This document shows, in pieces, positions 8,521 to 17,235 of a DNA stretch of 64,000 bases. This DNA is from Pseudogulbenkiania sp. MAI-1. GTDB taxonomy: Bacteria; Pseudomonadota; Gammaproteobacteria; Burkholderiales; Chromobacteriaceae. Positions within the stretch are counted from its first letter, which is position 1. Every line of letters begins with the position of its first letter. The position numbers were made by a program, and so were the translations under genes. Under the pieces are notes generated by a model, which worked only from the letters and a program-made list of their open reading frames with translations, did not search any database and was not told where the DNA came from. The stretch is from NCBI RefSeq assembly GCF_000527175.1, contig NZ_AZUR01000001.1:3435001-3499000 (forward strand), written 5' to 3'.

Positions 8521-9469
8521 CATAAGCGTTCGCAAGCTCTACCACGACAATCAGCACAAACTGAACCTGAGCTGGGTCGCCGGCACCGGCGGCGCCGATA
8601 ACCTGATCGGCAACGACGAACAGCGCCCGCTGTTGGCGCTGGTGGGCCACCTCAACTTCATCCACCCCAACCGGGTACAGGTACTGGGCCTGGCCGAGGT
8701 CGAATACCTCGACCGGCTCGAACAATCCGCCGCCAAGACCGCGCTCGACCAGCTGTTCCACAAGAGCATGTCGGTGGTGATGGTGGCCAACGGCCAGCCG
8801 GTACCCAAGCTGCTGCGCGACTACTGCCACACCCATAACGTGCCGCTGATGACCACGCCGCTGGAAAGCCCCTACCTGATGGATGTGCTGCGCATCTATC
8901 TGGCGCGGGCGCTGGCAGTCTCGACCGTGCTGCACGGGGTGTTCCTCGACGTGCTGGAAATCGGCGTGCTGATCATGGGCGACTCGGCCATGGGCAAGAG
9001 CGAACTGGCGCTGGAACTGATCTCGCGCGGCCACGGCCTGGTGGCCGACGACGCGGTGGAACTCTACCGCATCGGCCCGGAAACGCTGGAAGGCCGCTGT
9101 CCGCCGCTGTTGCGCGACTTCCTCGAGGTGCGCGGCCTGGGCATCCTGAACATCCGCACCATCTTCGGCGAAACCGCGGTGCGGCCGAAGAAGGTGCTCA
9201 AGCTGATCATCCACCTGGTCAAGGCCAACGACCAGGCGATGCAGGCGCTCGACCGCCTCAACATCCAGTCGGAAACCCAGGACATCATCGGCGTGATGGT
9301 GCGCAAGGTGGTGCTGCCGGTGGCGGCCGGCCGCAACCTCGCGGTCCTGGTGGAAGCCGCCGTGCGCAACTACATCCTTCAATTGCGCGGCATCGACAGC
9401 ACCCGCGAGTTCATCGAACGGCATACCAACTTCCTCCGGGAACAAGAGCATGCGCCTGATACTGATTAG
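8513..9469 (+). CDS. hprK: HPr kinase/phosphorylase HprK
   Basis: Bifunctional Ser kinase/phosphorylase of HPr-type carriers, 318 residues. The N-terminal domain (1-130) is followed by the C-terminal catalytic domain with Walker A GDSAMGKSELA from about residue 156 and the family signature around LEVRGLGILNIRTIFG. In betaproteobacteria it sits beside ptsN and rapZ, as here, linking carbon/nitrogen PTS status to envelope sugar control. It overlaps ptsN by 8 nt and rapZ by 20 nt. Confidence 0.96.
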   Translation: MPSISVRKLYHDNQHKLNLSWVAGTGGADNLIGNDEQRPLLALVGHLNFIHPNRVQVLGLAEVEYLDRLEQSAAKTALDQLFHKSMSVVMVANGQPVPKLLRDYCHTHNVPLMTTPLESPYLMDVLRIYLARALAVSTVLHGVFLDVLEIGVLIMGDSAMGKSELALELISRGHGLVADDAVELYRIGPETLEGRCPPLLRDFLEVRGLGILNIRTIFGETAVRPKKVLKLIIHLVKANDQAMQALDRLNIQSETQDIIGVMVRKVVLPVAAGRNLAVLVEAAVRNYILQLRGIDSTREFIERHTNFLREQEHAPDTD

Positions 9470-10292
9470 CGGCCTGTCCGGTTCGGGCAAATCGGTAGCG
9501 CTGCGCGCCCTGGAAGACGCTGGCTACTACTGCGTCGACAACCTGCCGGCCACCATGCTGCAGGAAGCGGTTTCCATCTACGCCACCTACGGCTACGAGC
9601 AGATCGCCATCAGCGTGGACACCCGCTCCAGCCCCTCGCTGGGCGCGCTGCCGGTGGAGATGCAGAAGCTGCGCGAGCGCGGCATCGACGTGCGCCTGCT
9701 GTTTCTCGAATCCAAGACCGACACGCTGGTCAAGCGCTTCTCCGAAACCCGTCGCCGCCACCCGCTGTCCGGCTCCGGCCTGACCGTGGAAGAATGCATC
9801 CGCCAGGAAGAGGAGCTGCTGGCCAGCGTCCAGGAGCTGGGCGCGCGCATCGACACCAGCGAGCTGTCGGCCAACGCCCTGCGCACCTGGGTCAACGAAC
9901 TGGTCGAGGCCGACGACAACCGCCTCACCGTGATCTTCCAGTCGTTCGGCTTCAAGTACGGCGTGCCGCTGGATGCCGACTTCGTGTTCGACGTGCGCTG
10001 CCTGCCGAACCCCTACTACGACAAGCAACTGCGCCCGCTGACCGGCCAGGATGCCGAGATCGTCGCCTATTTTGCCCAATACCCGATGGTGGCGGACCTG
10101 ATGTCCGACATCCGCCAGTTCCTGGCCAAGTGGCTGCCAGCCTTCCGCCAGGACAACCGCAGCTATCTGACGGTGGCCATCGGCTGCACCGGCGGCCAGC
10201 ACCGCTCAGTGTTCATCGCCGAGTCGCTGGCCAAGAGCTTCGCCAGCGAGCAGGTGCTGTTGCGTCACCGCCAGCTCTACCGTGACGTATGA
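9450..10292 (+). CDS. rapZ: RNase adapter protein RapZ
   Basis: 280 residues. RapZ binds nucleotides and, in enterobacteria, targets the sRNA GlmZ to RNase E, tuning glucosamine-6-phosphate synthesis; the RNA target in this organism is unknown. Walker A GLSGSGKS is at residues 8-15, and the conserved C-terminal GCTGGQHRSV motif is present. It starts inside hprK and its stop overlaps the next start (ATGA). Confidence 0.95.
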   Translation: MRLILISGLSGSGKSVALRALEDAGYYCVDNLPATMLQEAVSIYATYGYEQIAISVDTRSSPSLGALPVEMQKLRERGIDVRLLFLESKTDTLVKRFSETRRRHPLSGSGLTVEECIRQEEELLASVQELGARIDTSELSANALRTWVNELVEADDNRLTVIFQSFGFKYGVPLDADFVFDVRCLPNPYYDKQLRPLTGQDAEIVAYFAQYPMVADLMSDIRQFLAKWLPAFRQDNRSYLTVAIGCTGGQHRSVFIAESLAKSFASEQVLLRHRQLYRDV

Positions 10293-10657
10293 GCCGCCTG
10301 ATCCGGCCCGGTGACTGGCTGGTACTGCTGGCGGGCGCGCTGCTGACCGGCTGGCTGGGCTGGCAGCTGTGGGGGCAAGGGCAGGCGCGCAGCGTGACGA
10401 TACGCGCGGGTGGCGAGCGCATCGCCAACCTGAGCCTGCTGCACAACCGCCTGGTACCGGTGCCAGGCCCCTTGGGGGTGACCCTGGTCGAGATCGCCGG
10501 CGGCAGGGCGCGCATCAAGCAAGACCCCAGCCCGCGCCAGTACTGCGTGCACCAGGGCTGGCTGTCGCGTTCCGGACAGATCGCGATCTGCCTGCCCAAC
10601 GCCACCAGCATCGAACTGACTGGGCCCGATCAGCCTTATGACAGCCTCAACTTCTGA
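10289..10657 (+). CDS. NusG domain II-containing protein
   Basis: A 122-residue protein with one N-terminal hydrophobic helix (about residues 8-27) and a NusG_II-type beta domain outside the membrane. The conserved pair of Cys is in YCVHQGW and ICLPN near the C-terminus. Function is unknown; the family is usually encoded next to a Gx (Hpre_diP_synt_I) transporter, exactly as here. It overlaps rapZ by 4 nt and the next gene by 20 nt, so it is translationally coupled to both. Confidence 0.85.
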   Translation: MSRLIRPGDWLVLLAGALLTGWLGWQLWGQGQARSVTIRAGGERIANLSLLHNRLVPVPGPLGVTLVEIAGGRARIKQDPSPRQYCVHQGWLSRSGQIAICLPNATSIELTGPDQPYDSLNF

Positions 10658-11192
10658 CACCCGCTGGCTGCCCGCCCAGCCGCACGACCACCGCATCGCC
10701 CGGCTGGCGGCGCTGGCCATCGTGCTGGCGGTGGTCGATGCCGGCATCCCCTCGCCGCTGCCCGGCATCAAGCCGGGGCTGGCCAACATCGTCACGCTGC
10801 TGGCGCTGGAGACCCTGGGCTGGCGTGCCGCGGTGTGGGTCAGTCTGCTGCGCATCCTTGGTGCCGGCTTGCTGCTGGGCAGCCTGCTGACCCCCGGTTT
10901 CTTTCTCGGGCTGGCCGGTGGCATCGCCAGCCTGATCGGCCTCGGCCTGACACGGACCTGGCCGAAACGCTGGTTCGGCCCGGTCAGCGCGAGCCTCGTT
11001 GCCGCGTTCTGTCATATCGGCGGCCAGCTGCTGTTGGCGCGCCTCTGGCTGATCCCGTCCGACAACATCCTGTTTTTCGTGCCGGCCTTCGCCTTGGCCG
11101 CCCTAGTGACAGGGCTGGTCAACGGAGTCATCGCCGGCAAGTTCCTGGAAGGTTCCTCATGCGCCCCGTCAACACCGTCACCGTCGCCCTGA
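10638..11192 (+). CDS. Gx transporter family membrane protein (Hpre_diP_synt_I domain)
   Basis: A 184-residue protein with about five hydrophobic helices, resembling the S-components of ECF transporters. Databases often call the family heptaprenyl diphosphate synthase component I, but it has no prenyl-synthase DDxxD motifs, so that name should not be read as an activity. The partner NusG-II gene overlaps its start, and ubiX starts 34 nt before its end. Substrate is unknown. Confidence 0.82.
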   Translation: MTASTSDTRWLPAQPHDHRIARLAALAIVLAVVDAGIPSPLPGIKPGLANIVTLLALETLGWRAAVWVSLLRILGAGLLLGSLLTPGFFLGLAGGIASLIGLGLTRTWPKRWFGPVSASLVAAFCHIGGQLLLARLWLIPSDNILFFVPAFALAALVTGLVNGVIAGKFLEGSSCAPSTPSPSP

Positions 11193-11794
11193 CCGGCGCC
11201 TCCGGCCTGCCCTACGGCCTGCGCCTGATCGACTGCCTGGTCCAGGCCGGCAAGCGGGTCTGGGTGCTCTCCTCGCAAGCGGCCCAGGTCGTGGCGCGCC
11301 AGGAGATGCAGCTCAGCCTGCCGTCGCGCCCGGCCGAGCTGCGCGACTGGCTTGCCGAACGCAGCGGCGCCGCCGCCGGCCAGCTCGAGGCGTTCGGCCG
11401 GGAGGAATGGTTCGCCCCGGTGGCCTCCGGCTCCAACCCGGCCGACGCCATGGTGGTCTGCCCCTGTTCGATGGGCACGCTCGCCGCCATCGCCCACGGC
11501 CTGTCCGACAACCTGATCGAACGCGCCGCCGACGTCACCATCAAGGAAGGGCGCCGGCTGATCCTGGTGCCGCGCGAGACGCCACTGTCGGTCATCCATC
11601 TGGAAAACATGCTGAAGCTGGCGAGGCTCGGGGCGGTGATCCTGCCGCCCGCCCCCGGCTTCTACACCCATCCGCAAAGCGTGGACGACATGGTCGACTT
11701 CATCGTGGCACGGATACTGGACCAGCTGGGTATCGACCACGCCTTGCTGCCGCGCTGGGGCGAGGCACGCGAGGAGAACGGCGATGCGGGCTGA
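11159..11794 (+). CDS. ubiX: Flavin prenyltransferase UbiX
   Basis: Makes the prenylated-FMN cofactor for UbiD decarboxylase in ubiquinone synthesis, using dimethylallyl monophosphate. The 211-residue flavoprotein has the N-terminal ALTGASGLPYGLRL nucleotide-binding stretch, CPCSMGTLAAIAHGLSDNL and LVPRETPLSVIHLENM. The ATG at 11159 gives the family N-terminus, although the frame is open further upstream. It overlaps the Gx gene by 34 nt and nnr by 11 nt. No ubiD is in the window. Confidence 0.95.
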   Translation: MRPVNTVTVALTGASGLPYGLRLIDCLVQAGKRVWVLSSQAAQVVARQEMQLSLPSRPAELRDWLAERSGAAAGQLEAFGREEWFAPVASGSNPADAMVVCPCSMGTLAAIAHGLSDNLIERAADVTIKEGRRLILVPRETPLSVIHLENMLKLARLGAVILPPAPGFYTHPQSVDDMVDFIVARILDQLGIDHALLPRWGEAREENGDAG

Positions 11795-13256
11795 GACGAT
11801 ACTGAGCCTGGCCGCGCTGCGCCGGCTGGAGCAAGATGCCGCAGATCGCGGACTCGATCTGATGGGGCGCGCCGCCCGCGCCACCGCCGACTGGGTGGCC
11901 GCGCGGCTGGCACCACCGGCCCGCGTGCTGGTGGCGGCCGGGCCGGGCAACAACGGCGGCGACGCGCTGCAAGCCGCCCTGCTGCTGCACCATCGCGGCT
12001 ACCAGGTCGACATCCTGCTGCCCGCCGCGCCGACATCCGCCGCCACCACGGCAGCCCTGCAGGCGCTGTTGGCGGCCGGCCTGCAGCCCGTTCCCCGGCT
12101 GGCCGAGGAACATCCGCGGCCGGAGCTGGTGATCGACGGCCTGTTCGGCATCGGCCTCGCGCGCGACTTCGACGCCCCGTGGCAGGACACCATCCGCCAG
12201 CTCAACGCGCTGGCCGTCCCGATCCTGGCGCTGGACACACCCTCCGGACTCGACCCCTACCGCGGCACCGCAGCCAACGTCGCCATCCGTGCCAGCCACA
12301 CGCTGACCTTCCTCAGCCATAAGCCGGGGCTCTACATGGCCGCCGGCGCCGACCTCGCCGGCAACGTGGAACTGGCGACGCTGGACTGCCCCGCCGAACT
12401 GTTCCCCCCTGCCGAGGGCGAACTGAACCAGCCGCTGCCCCTGCTATCGCCGCGCGCCAAGGACAGCCACAAGGGCAGTTTCGGCAGTGTGCTGGTAATC
12501 GGCGGCGAGCGCGGCATGCTCGGCGCCGCCCTGCTCGCCGGCCGTGCCGCCTACGCCGGCGGCGCCGGCAAGGTGCATCTCGCCACGCTGGACGACCGGC
12601 TGGCGGTCGACACCGCCGCCCCCGAACTGATGATCCAGGCGCTGCAGCCGAGCACCACGCTGCCCGCCGCCGACGCCGTCGCCATCGGCCCTGGCCTAGG
12701 GCAAAGCAGCGCCGCCCGCCACTGGCTCGGCCGGCTGATCGGCAGCACCCAACCGCTGCTGCTGGATGCCGACGCGCTCAACCTGCTGGCCGGCGACAGC
12801 CCCCTGCAGCAGGCCCTGAGCCAACGCCAGGCGCCGCCCGTGCTCACGCCCCACCCGGCCGAGGCCGCCCGCCTGCTGGCCTGCAGCACGCCGGACGTCC
12901 AGCGCGACAGGCTTGCCGCCGCACGCGAACTGGCGCAGCGCCGGCAGGCCGTCGTGGTGCTCAAGGGCGCCGGAAGCCTGATCGTCCGTCCCGACGGTTA
13001 TTACCGGGTCAACACCAGCGGTGGCCCCGCCCTGGCTGTAGCCGGTCAGGGCGACGTGCTGAGCGGCCTGATCGCCGCCTTGCTGGCGCAGGGCCTCTCC
13101 GCCTTCGACGCCGCGGCGCTCGGCGTGCACCTACACGGTCTGGCCGGCGACGCCTATACCCGCGAGGCCCAGGGCCCGATCGGCCTGAGCGCCTCGGCCA
13201 CCGTGCCGCTGCTGTCGCACCTGATCAACCAGGTGCTCTCGACGCCTCATCGTTAG
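11784..13256 (+). CDS. nnr: Bifunctional NAD(P)H-hydrate repair enzyme (epimerase + ADP-dependent dehydratase)
   Basis: A 490-residue fusion of NnrE and NnrD. Residues 1-210 are the YjeF_N epimerase (AAGPGNNGGDALQAALLL). Residues 225-490 are the ribokinase-like dehydratase, with VLTPHPAEAARLL and the anion-hole/catalytic GQGDVLSGLIAALLAQG. It repairs damaged NADHX/NADPHX. It overlaps ubiX by 11 nt. Confidence 0.95.
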   Translation: MRAETILSLAALRRLEQDAADRGLDLMGRAARATADWVAARLAPPARVLVAAGPGNNGGDALQAALLLHHRGYQVDILLPAAPTSAATTAALQALLAAGLQPVPRLAEEHPRPELVIDGLFGIGLARDFDAPWQDTIRQLNALAVPILALDTPSGLDPYRGTAANVAIRASHTLTFLSHKPGLYMAAGADLAGNVELATLDCPAELFPPAEGELNQPLPLLSPRAKDSHKGSFGSVLVIGGERGMLGAALLAGRAAYAGGAGKVHLATLDDRLAVDTAAPELMIQALQPSTTLPAADAVAIGPGLGQSSAARHWLGRLIGSTQPLLLDADALNLLAGDSPLQQALSQRQAPPVLTPHPAEAARLLACSTPDVQRDRLAAARELAQRRQAVVVLKGAGSLIVRPDGYYRVNTSGGPALAVAGQGDVLSGLIAALLAQGLSAFDAAALGVHLHGLAGDAYTREAQGPIGLSASATVPLLSHLINQVLSTPHR

Positions 13257-13353
13257 AGCGTACGGCCCCATGTCATTGTATCCATTCGCCAAAGGTGGCC
13301 GGAGCCGGGGGTAGCGGCTACAATCGAACGCCCCACCACCGAGGAGCGCCCCG

Positions 13354-14256
13354 TTGAACCGCCAGAAGAAAGCCTACGCCTACGGTCTGTCCGCCGTGCT
13401 GGCGTGGTCGACCGTCGCCACCGCCTTCAAGATCAGCCTGGCCCACCTGAGCCCGGCGCAACTGGTGATGTACAGCACGGCGTTCTCGCTGCTGGCGCTG
13501 CTGGCCATCCTGCTAGGCCAAGGCCGGTTGGGCGAACTGAAAACCGCCTTGCGCCGGCATTGGCGGCGTTCGCTGATCCTGGGCGCGCTCAACCCCTTCG
13601 CCTATTACCTGATCCTGTTCCAGGCCTATTCGCTGCTGCCGGCGCAGGAGGCCCAGGCGATCAACTACACCTGGGCGCTGACCATGACGCTGCTGGCGGT
13701 GCCGCTCTTGAAGCAGCCACTGAAGGGGCGCGACGCGCTGGCCGCGCTGATCTGCTACCTTGGGGTACTGGTGATCGGCACGCGCGGCGAGTTGCTGGCG
13801 CTGCAGTTTTCCAATCTCGCCGGCGTTGCCTGGGCCCTGTTCTCCACGCTGCTGTGGGCCGGTTACTGGATCTTCAACGCGCGCGACGAGCGCGAACCGG
13901 TGCTGGGGCTGACACTCAACTTCCTGTTCGCCTTGCCGCTCATCGTGATCTGGTGCGCTCTGAGCGGTGAGCTGCGTCCGGTAGCCTGGCAAGGGGTGGC
14001 GGGAGCGGCATACGTAGGCGCGCTGGAGATGGGCTTCACCTTCGTCATGTGGCTGACCGCGATGAAACTGACCAGTAGCACCGCCAAGATCGCCAACCTG
14101 ATTTTTCTGTCCCCGCTGCTGTCGCTGTTGCTGATCTGGCTGATCATCGGCGAGCCGATTTTCGGCTCCACTCTGGTCGGGCTGGGGCTGATCCTGTCCG
14201 GACTGTTGCTGCAAAAGCTGCCGGTCAGGAACGCTGCCGCCGCGCATGCCAGCTGA
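13354..14256 (+). CDS. DMT-superfamily (EamA) transporter
   Basis: A 300-residue inner-membrane protein with ten predicted helices in two EamA repeats (about 10-140 and 155-290). It is probably an exporter of amino acids or other metabolites; the substrate cannot be told. A TTG start at 13354 fits best because a GAGGAG Shine-Dalgarno lies 7 nt upstream and the protein begins with the typical short basic N-terminus. A TACAAT -10-like element is at 13319-13324. Confidence 0.88.
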   Translation: MNRQKKAYAYGLSAVLAWSTVATAFKISLAHLSPAQLVMYSTAFSLLALLAILLGQGRLGELKTALRRHWRRSLILGALNPFAYYLILFQAYSLLPAQEAQAINYTWALTMTLLAVPLLKQPLKGRDALAALICYLGVLVIGTRGELLALQFSNLAGVAWALFSTLLWAGYWIFNARDEREPVLGLTLNFLFALPLIVIWCALSGELRPVAWQGVAGAAYVGALEMGFTFVMWLTAMKLTSSTAKIANLIFLSPLLSLLLIWLIIGEPIFGSTLVGLGLILSGLLLQKLPVRNAAAAHAS

Positions 14257-14287
14257 AAAAAGCAAGGCGGGAAAACTCCCGCCTTGC
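14256..14287 (-). terminator. Terminator of the ComEA-like gene (possibly bidirectional)
   Basis: An 11-bp stem GCAAGGCGGGA/TCCCGCCTTGC with a 4-nt loop is followed on the minus strand by six T. It lies between convergent genes. Confidence 0.88.
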
Positions 14288-14319
14288 CTGACCCCACCAC
14301 GCTTCCTTCTTAGTCCCGG

Positions 14320-14814
14320 TTAATCCTTGCCATGACCTCCGCCACGCCCATTACCACCTCCGCGGCCATTGCCTCGCCCCTCACCACGCCCTTGCCTGGA
14401 GGTCTCGTCGCCACGTAGCGCGTGCTGGCGTCCCACTCGCCGGCCGTCGCGATGGAGAGCCTGCGTGCGATGGGGGGCCGATACCGACACCGCCTTGTGT
14501 GCCGGTATCGCCGGCGACACCCCCGGAATGGCCGGGGCAGTGCCCGAAGGCGTGGTTACTCGCTGTCCGTCGATCGTCAGCGAGGAACGCAACTGATTCA
14601 ACCGGCCCTGGGTCATGCCATCCACCTTCAACACATCGCCGCTACTCAGAAAATCGCCATGCGTCTCGCGATAATCCACCAGCCGCTGGGCGAGTTCCTG
14701 ACTAACGCCGATGGCGGCCAGTTGTTCCACAGACGCGTCGTTCAACTCCAGCGACCAGGCCCAAGGGCCGAGCAACAAGCCGAGCAGGCCGGCCAGCAAT
14801 GTCTTTTGCCTCAT
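14320..14814 (-). CDS. ComEA-like helix-hairpin-helix protein with Gly/Arg-rich tail
   Basis: 164 residues: a signal peptide (1-20, PWAWS region), then one helix-hairpin-helix DNA-binding region (about residues 22-75, LNDASVEQLAAIGVSQELAQ), then a Pro/Ala linker. The last ~30 residues are made mainly of Gly, Arg, His and Asn. ComEA proteins bind incoming DNA in the periplasm during transformation. The low-complexity cationic tail is not part of the usual ComEA and could bind nucleic acid or anionic surface. No other competence gene is nearby. Divergent from the kinase-like gene. Confidence 0.75.
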   Translation of the reverse strand: MRQKTLLAGLLGLLLGPWAWSLELNDASVEQLAAIGVSQELAQRLVDYRETHGDFLSSGDVLKVDGMTQGRLNQLRSSLTIDGQRVTTPSGTAPAIPGVSPAIPAHKAVSVSAPHRTQALHRDGRRVGRQHALRGDETSRQGRGEGRGNGRGGGNGRGGGHGKD

Positions 14815-14883
14815 GGGATGCTCTCCCGCTACGACCTGTTTGAAGAATAGCCCACGGGATTTACCCGATTGGTGTTTTTTGCT

Positions 14884-14912
14884 TTTACATGGCCAGCATA
14901 TAGGATAAAAAT
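14884..14912 (+). promoter_or_regulatory. Candidate promoter of the kinase-like gene
   Basis: TTTACA (14884-14889) is followed after 17 nt by TAAAAA (14907-14912), in an AT-rich stretch 25 nt before the start codon. A purine-rich GGAAAGGGGG ribosome site follows. Confidence 0.45.
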
Positions 14913-14936
14913 CACAGCGAGTGCGGAAAGGGGGCT

Positions 14937-16457
14937 ATGCGCACGCTCACAGGAAAACTAACGATCTGGCTGCTCACCGGTGCAACCCTGCTGCTGTTGG
15001 GCCTGGGTTCCTTGTTCGAATACAACAGCCGGCAGCAGGATCAAAGCGAGTATATGGCGCTCAGGAAATCCCTGGCCCATAGACTGGAACTCGCTTTGCC
15101 GCACGGCATCTGGCAACTGGACGAACCCTATCTGCGGCAGCTCCTCGACGCCGAACTGACCTGGAGCGCGGTGGGGGCCATCCATATCCAGGGTGACGGC
15201 GAACTCAATCTCGGCCGCATCCGCGACGGCCAAGCCGTGCGCGACATGACGCCGGCCGACCGTCCCCAGGGCGACGACCGCCTCACCCTTGCCATCCGCT
15301 ATCAGAATCGCGCAGAACTGGCCAAGGCGACGGTCTACCTGAGCCGCGCGTCACTCCAGGCCAAGGCACGGCAACGCCAGTTGGACATGCTGCTGCAGAT
15401 CGCCCTGCTCGACGTGTTGCTGTGGCTATTGCTGCGATATGCCGTCCAACGGCAGTTGCTGGCGCCGCTCCGAGAGCTGGGCCAGCGCCTGGGGGCGGCG
15501 CTCGCTCCACACCTCCCGGACTCGGACGCACGGCAGGCCCACGCCGGCAGCGCGGAGTTCGCCCCACTGCTCGACAAGGTGCAGCGCCTGACGGAGCAAC
15601 GGTGCCTGGACCTCGCGGCCGTCCACCGCGCCGAAGCCATCGCCCAGGAAGAGAAGCAGCGTGCCGAACAAGCCTATCAGCAGCTGACACTCGCGCAGCA
15701 GACGCTGGAGGAAACGGAAAACCTGGCGACCTTGGGGCGGCTCGGCGCCAACGTCGCCCTGGAGATCAATACCCCCATCGGCGTCACCCTGAGCACGGCC
15801 TCGAACCTCGTCAACACCACCCACTACCTGTCGGAGAGTTTCAACGCCGGCACCATCAAGAAAAGCGAATTCCTGGATTACCTGGCTCATACCGAGGAAA
15901 GCTGCCAATTGCTGCTTTCCAGCGCGGAACGGGCCGCCGACCTGGTGCACAGCTTCCGCCAGATCGCGCTCGACCAGGCGGGTGAGACGCGCCGCCAGTT
16001 CCAGCTGACGGCGTACCTCGAAGAGATCGTCCGCAACCTCAAGCCCACCCCTGAGAGCGCCAACCTCGACATCGAACTGCACGGCGAGCCCGACGTGCTG
16101 ATGGACAGCTATCCGGGGGCGCTATTCCAGGTCGTCAACCAGTTGCTGGAAAACGCCGCGATCCACGGCTTCGACCCCGGGCAGCGCGGCCGGATACGGC
16201 TGGACAGCGAACAGATGGACGAGCGGCACGTGCGGATCCGGGTCAGCGATACCGGACGCGGCATCGCGCCGGAACACCTGCACAAGGTGTTCGAGCCATT
16301 CTTCACCACCCGTGGCGGACAGGAACATCGCGGGCTGGGGCTCTACCTCGCCAGCAACAAGGCGCGCCAGCCCCTGGGCGGTGTTCTGACGTTGGAAAGC
16401 CAGCCGGGCGAGGGCACGACCTTCACGCTGGACATCCCGTGCCATGCCCCGCTCTGA
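14937..16457 (+). CDS. Sensor histidine-kinase-like protein lacking the phospho-acceptor His
   Basis: 506 residues: N-terminal membrane helix (about 8-28), a periplasmic sensor of ~115 residues, a second helix (about 150-170), a linker with a coiled coil (225-265), then HisKA-like and HATPase_c regions. The ATPase looks intact: N box NQLLENAAIHG, G1 DTGRGIAPEH, F box FEPFFTT, G2 GLGLYL. At the H box, where relatives have AHEINTP, this protein reads ALEINTP with Leu275 (codon CTG at 15759-15761). It therefore cannot use the normal His for autophosphorylation unless another residue serves. No response regulator is adjacent. Confidence 0.85.
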   Translation: MRTLTGKLTIWLLTGATLLLLGLGSLFEYNSRQQDQSEYMALRKSLAHRLELALPHGIWQLDEPYLRQLLDAELTWSAVGAIHIQGDGELNLGRIRDGQAVRDMTPADRPQGDDRLTLAIRYQNRAELAKATVYLSRASLQAKARQRQLDMLLQIALLDVLLWLLLRYAVQRQLLAPLRELGQRLGAALAPHLPDSDARQAHAGSAEFAPLLDKVQRLTEQRCLDLAAVHRAEAIAQEEKQRAEQAYQQLTLAQQTLEETENLATLGRLGANVALEINTPIGVTLSTASNLVNTTHYLSESFNAGTIKKSEFLDYLAHTEESCQLLLSSAERAADLVHSFRQIALDQAGETRRQFQLTAYLEEIVRNLKPTPESANLDIELHGEPDVLMDSYPGALFQVVNQLLENAAIHGFDPGQRGRIRLDSEQMDERHVRIRVSDTGRGIAPEHLHKVFEPFFTTRGGQEHRGLGLYLASNKARQPLGGVLTLESQPGEGTTFTLDIPCHAPL

Positions 16458-16492
16458 CAGGGTGCGCCGCGCCGTCGGCAAAGCTCGAATGC

Positions 16493-16517
16493 AAAAAAGG
16501 ACGGCCAGGCCGTCCTT
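16493..16517 (-). terminator. Terminator after adk
   Basis: An 8-bp stem AAGGACGG/CCGTCCTT is followed on the minus strand by a run of T (plus-strand AAAAAA at 16493-16498). It ends the exbB-to-adk operon and faces the kinase-like gene. Confidence 0.85.
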
Positions 16518-16541
16518 GTTCGTTGGGCATACCGCAGAAGA

Positions 16542-17195
16542 TCAAGCCAGTGCGGCAAACACCTGGTCGCGCACCGCCTCGACCGCCTGGGTGCCGTCGA
16601 TCTTGACGTATTTCGGTGCCGAGGCGTCACCGGCCGCGGCCTGCTGCGAGTAGTAGCCGACCAGCACCTCGGTCTGCTCGTGGTACACCGCCAGGCGCTT
16701 CAGTACGGTTTCTTCCTTGTCGTCGTCGCGCTGGATCAGCTCCTCGCCGGTGACGTCGTCATGGCCTTCCACCTTGGGCGGGTTGTACTTGACGTGGTAG
16801 GTACGGCCGGAAGCCACGTGCACGCGGCGGCCGGACATGCGGTCGACAATCAGCGCGTCCGGCACGTCGATTTCCACCACGTAGTCGATAGCCACGCCGG
16901 CTTCCTTCATCGCTTCGGCTTGCGGGATGGTGCGCGGGAAGCCATCGAACAGGAAACCGTTGGCACAGTCGGCTTCGGCGATGCGTTCCTTGACGAGACC
17001 GATGATGATGTCGTCACGCACGAGGCCGCCCTCGTCCATGATCTTCTTGGCTTCCAGGCCCAGCGGGGTGCCCGCCTTCACCGCGGCGCGCAGCATGTCG
17101 CCGGTGGAGATTTGCGGAATGCCGTACTTTTCCTTGATGTAGTTGGCCTGGGTGCCCTTGCCGGCGCCCGGAGCGCCCAACAGAATCAGTCTCAT
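16542..17195 (-). CDS. adk: Adenylate kinase Adk
   Basis: A 217-residue essential enzyme: ATP + AMP to 2 ADP. P-loop GAPGAGKGTQ is at residues 7-16, the AMP-binding region has QISTGDMLR, and GFLFDGFPRT is the NMP signature. It is the long-lid form; the lid lacks a four-Cys zinc site, using HVASGRTYHVKYNPPK instead, as in most Gram-negatives. GGGAGAG precedes the ATG. It is the last gene of a minus-strand envelope operon, 40 nt after kdsB. Confidence 0.98.
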   Translation of the reverse strand: MRLILLGAPGAGKGTQANYIKEKYGIPQISTGDMLRAAVKAGTPLGLEAKKIMDEGGLVRDDIIIGLVKERIAEADCANGFLFDGFPRTIPQAEAMKEAGVAIDYVVEIDVPDALIVDRMSGRRVHVASGRTYHVKYNPPKVEGHDDVTGEELIQRDDDKEETVLKRLAVYHEQTEVLVGYYSQQAAAGDASAPKYVKIDGTQAVEAVRDQVFAALA

Positions 17196-17235
17196 GAATT
17201 ACTCTCCCGTCAAAGTTTGCGTTGCGTCTTTTGTG

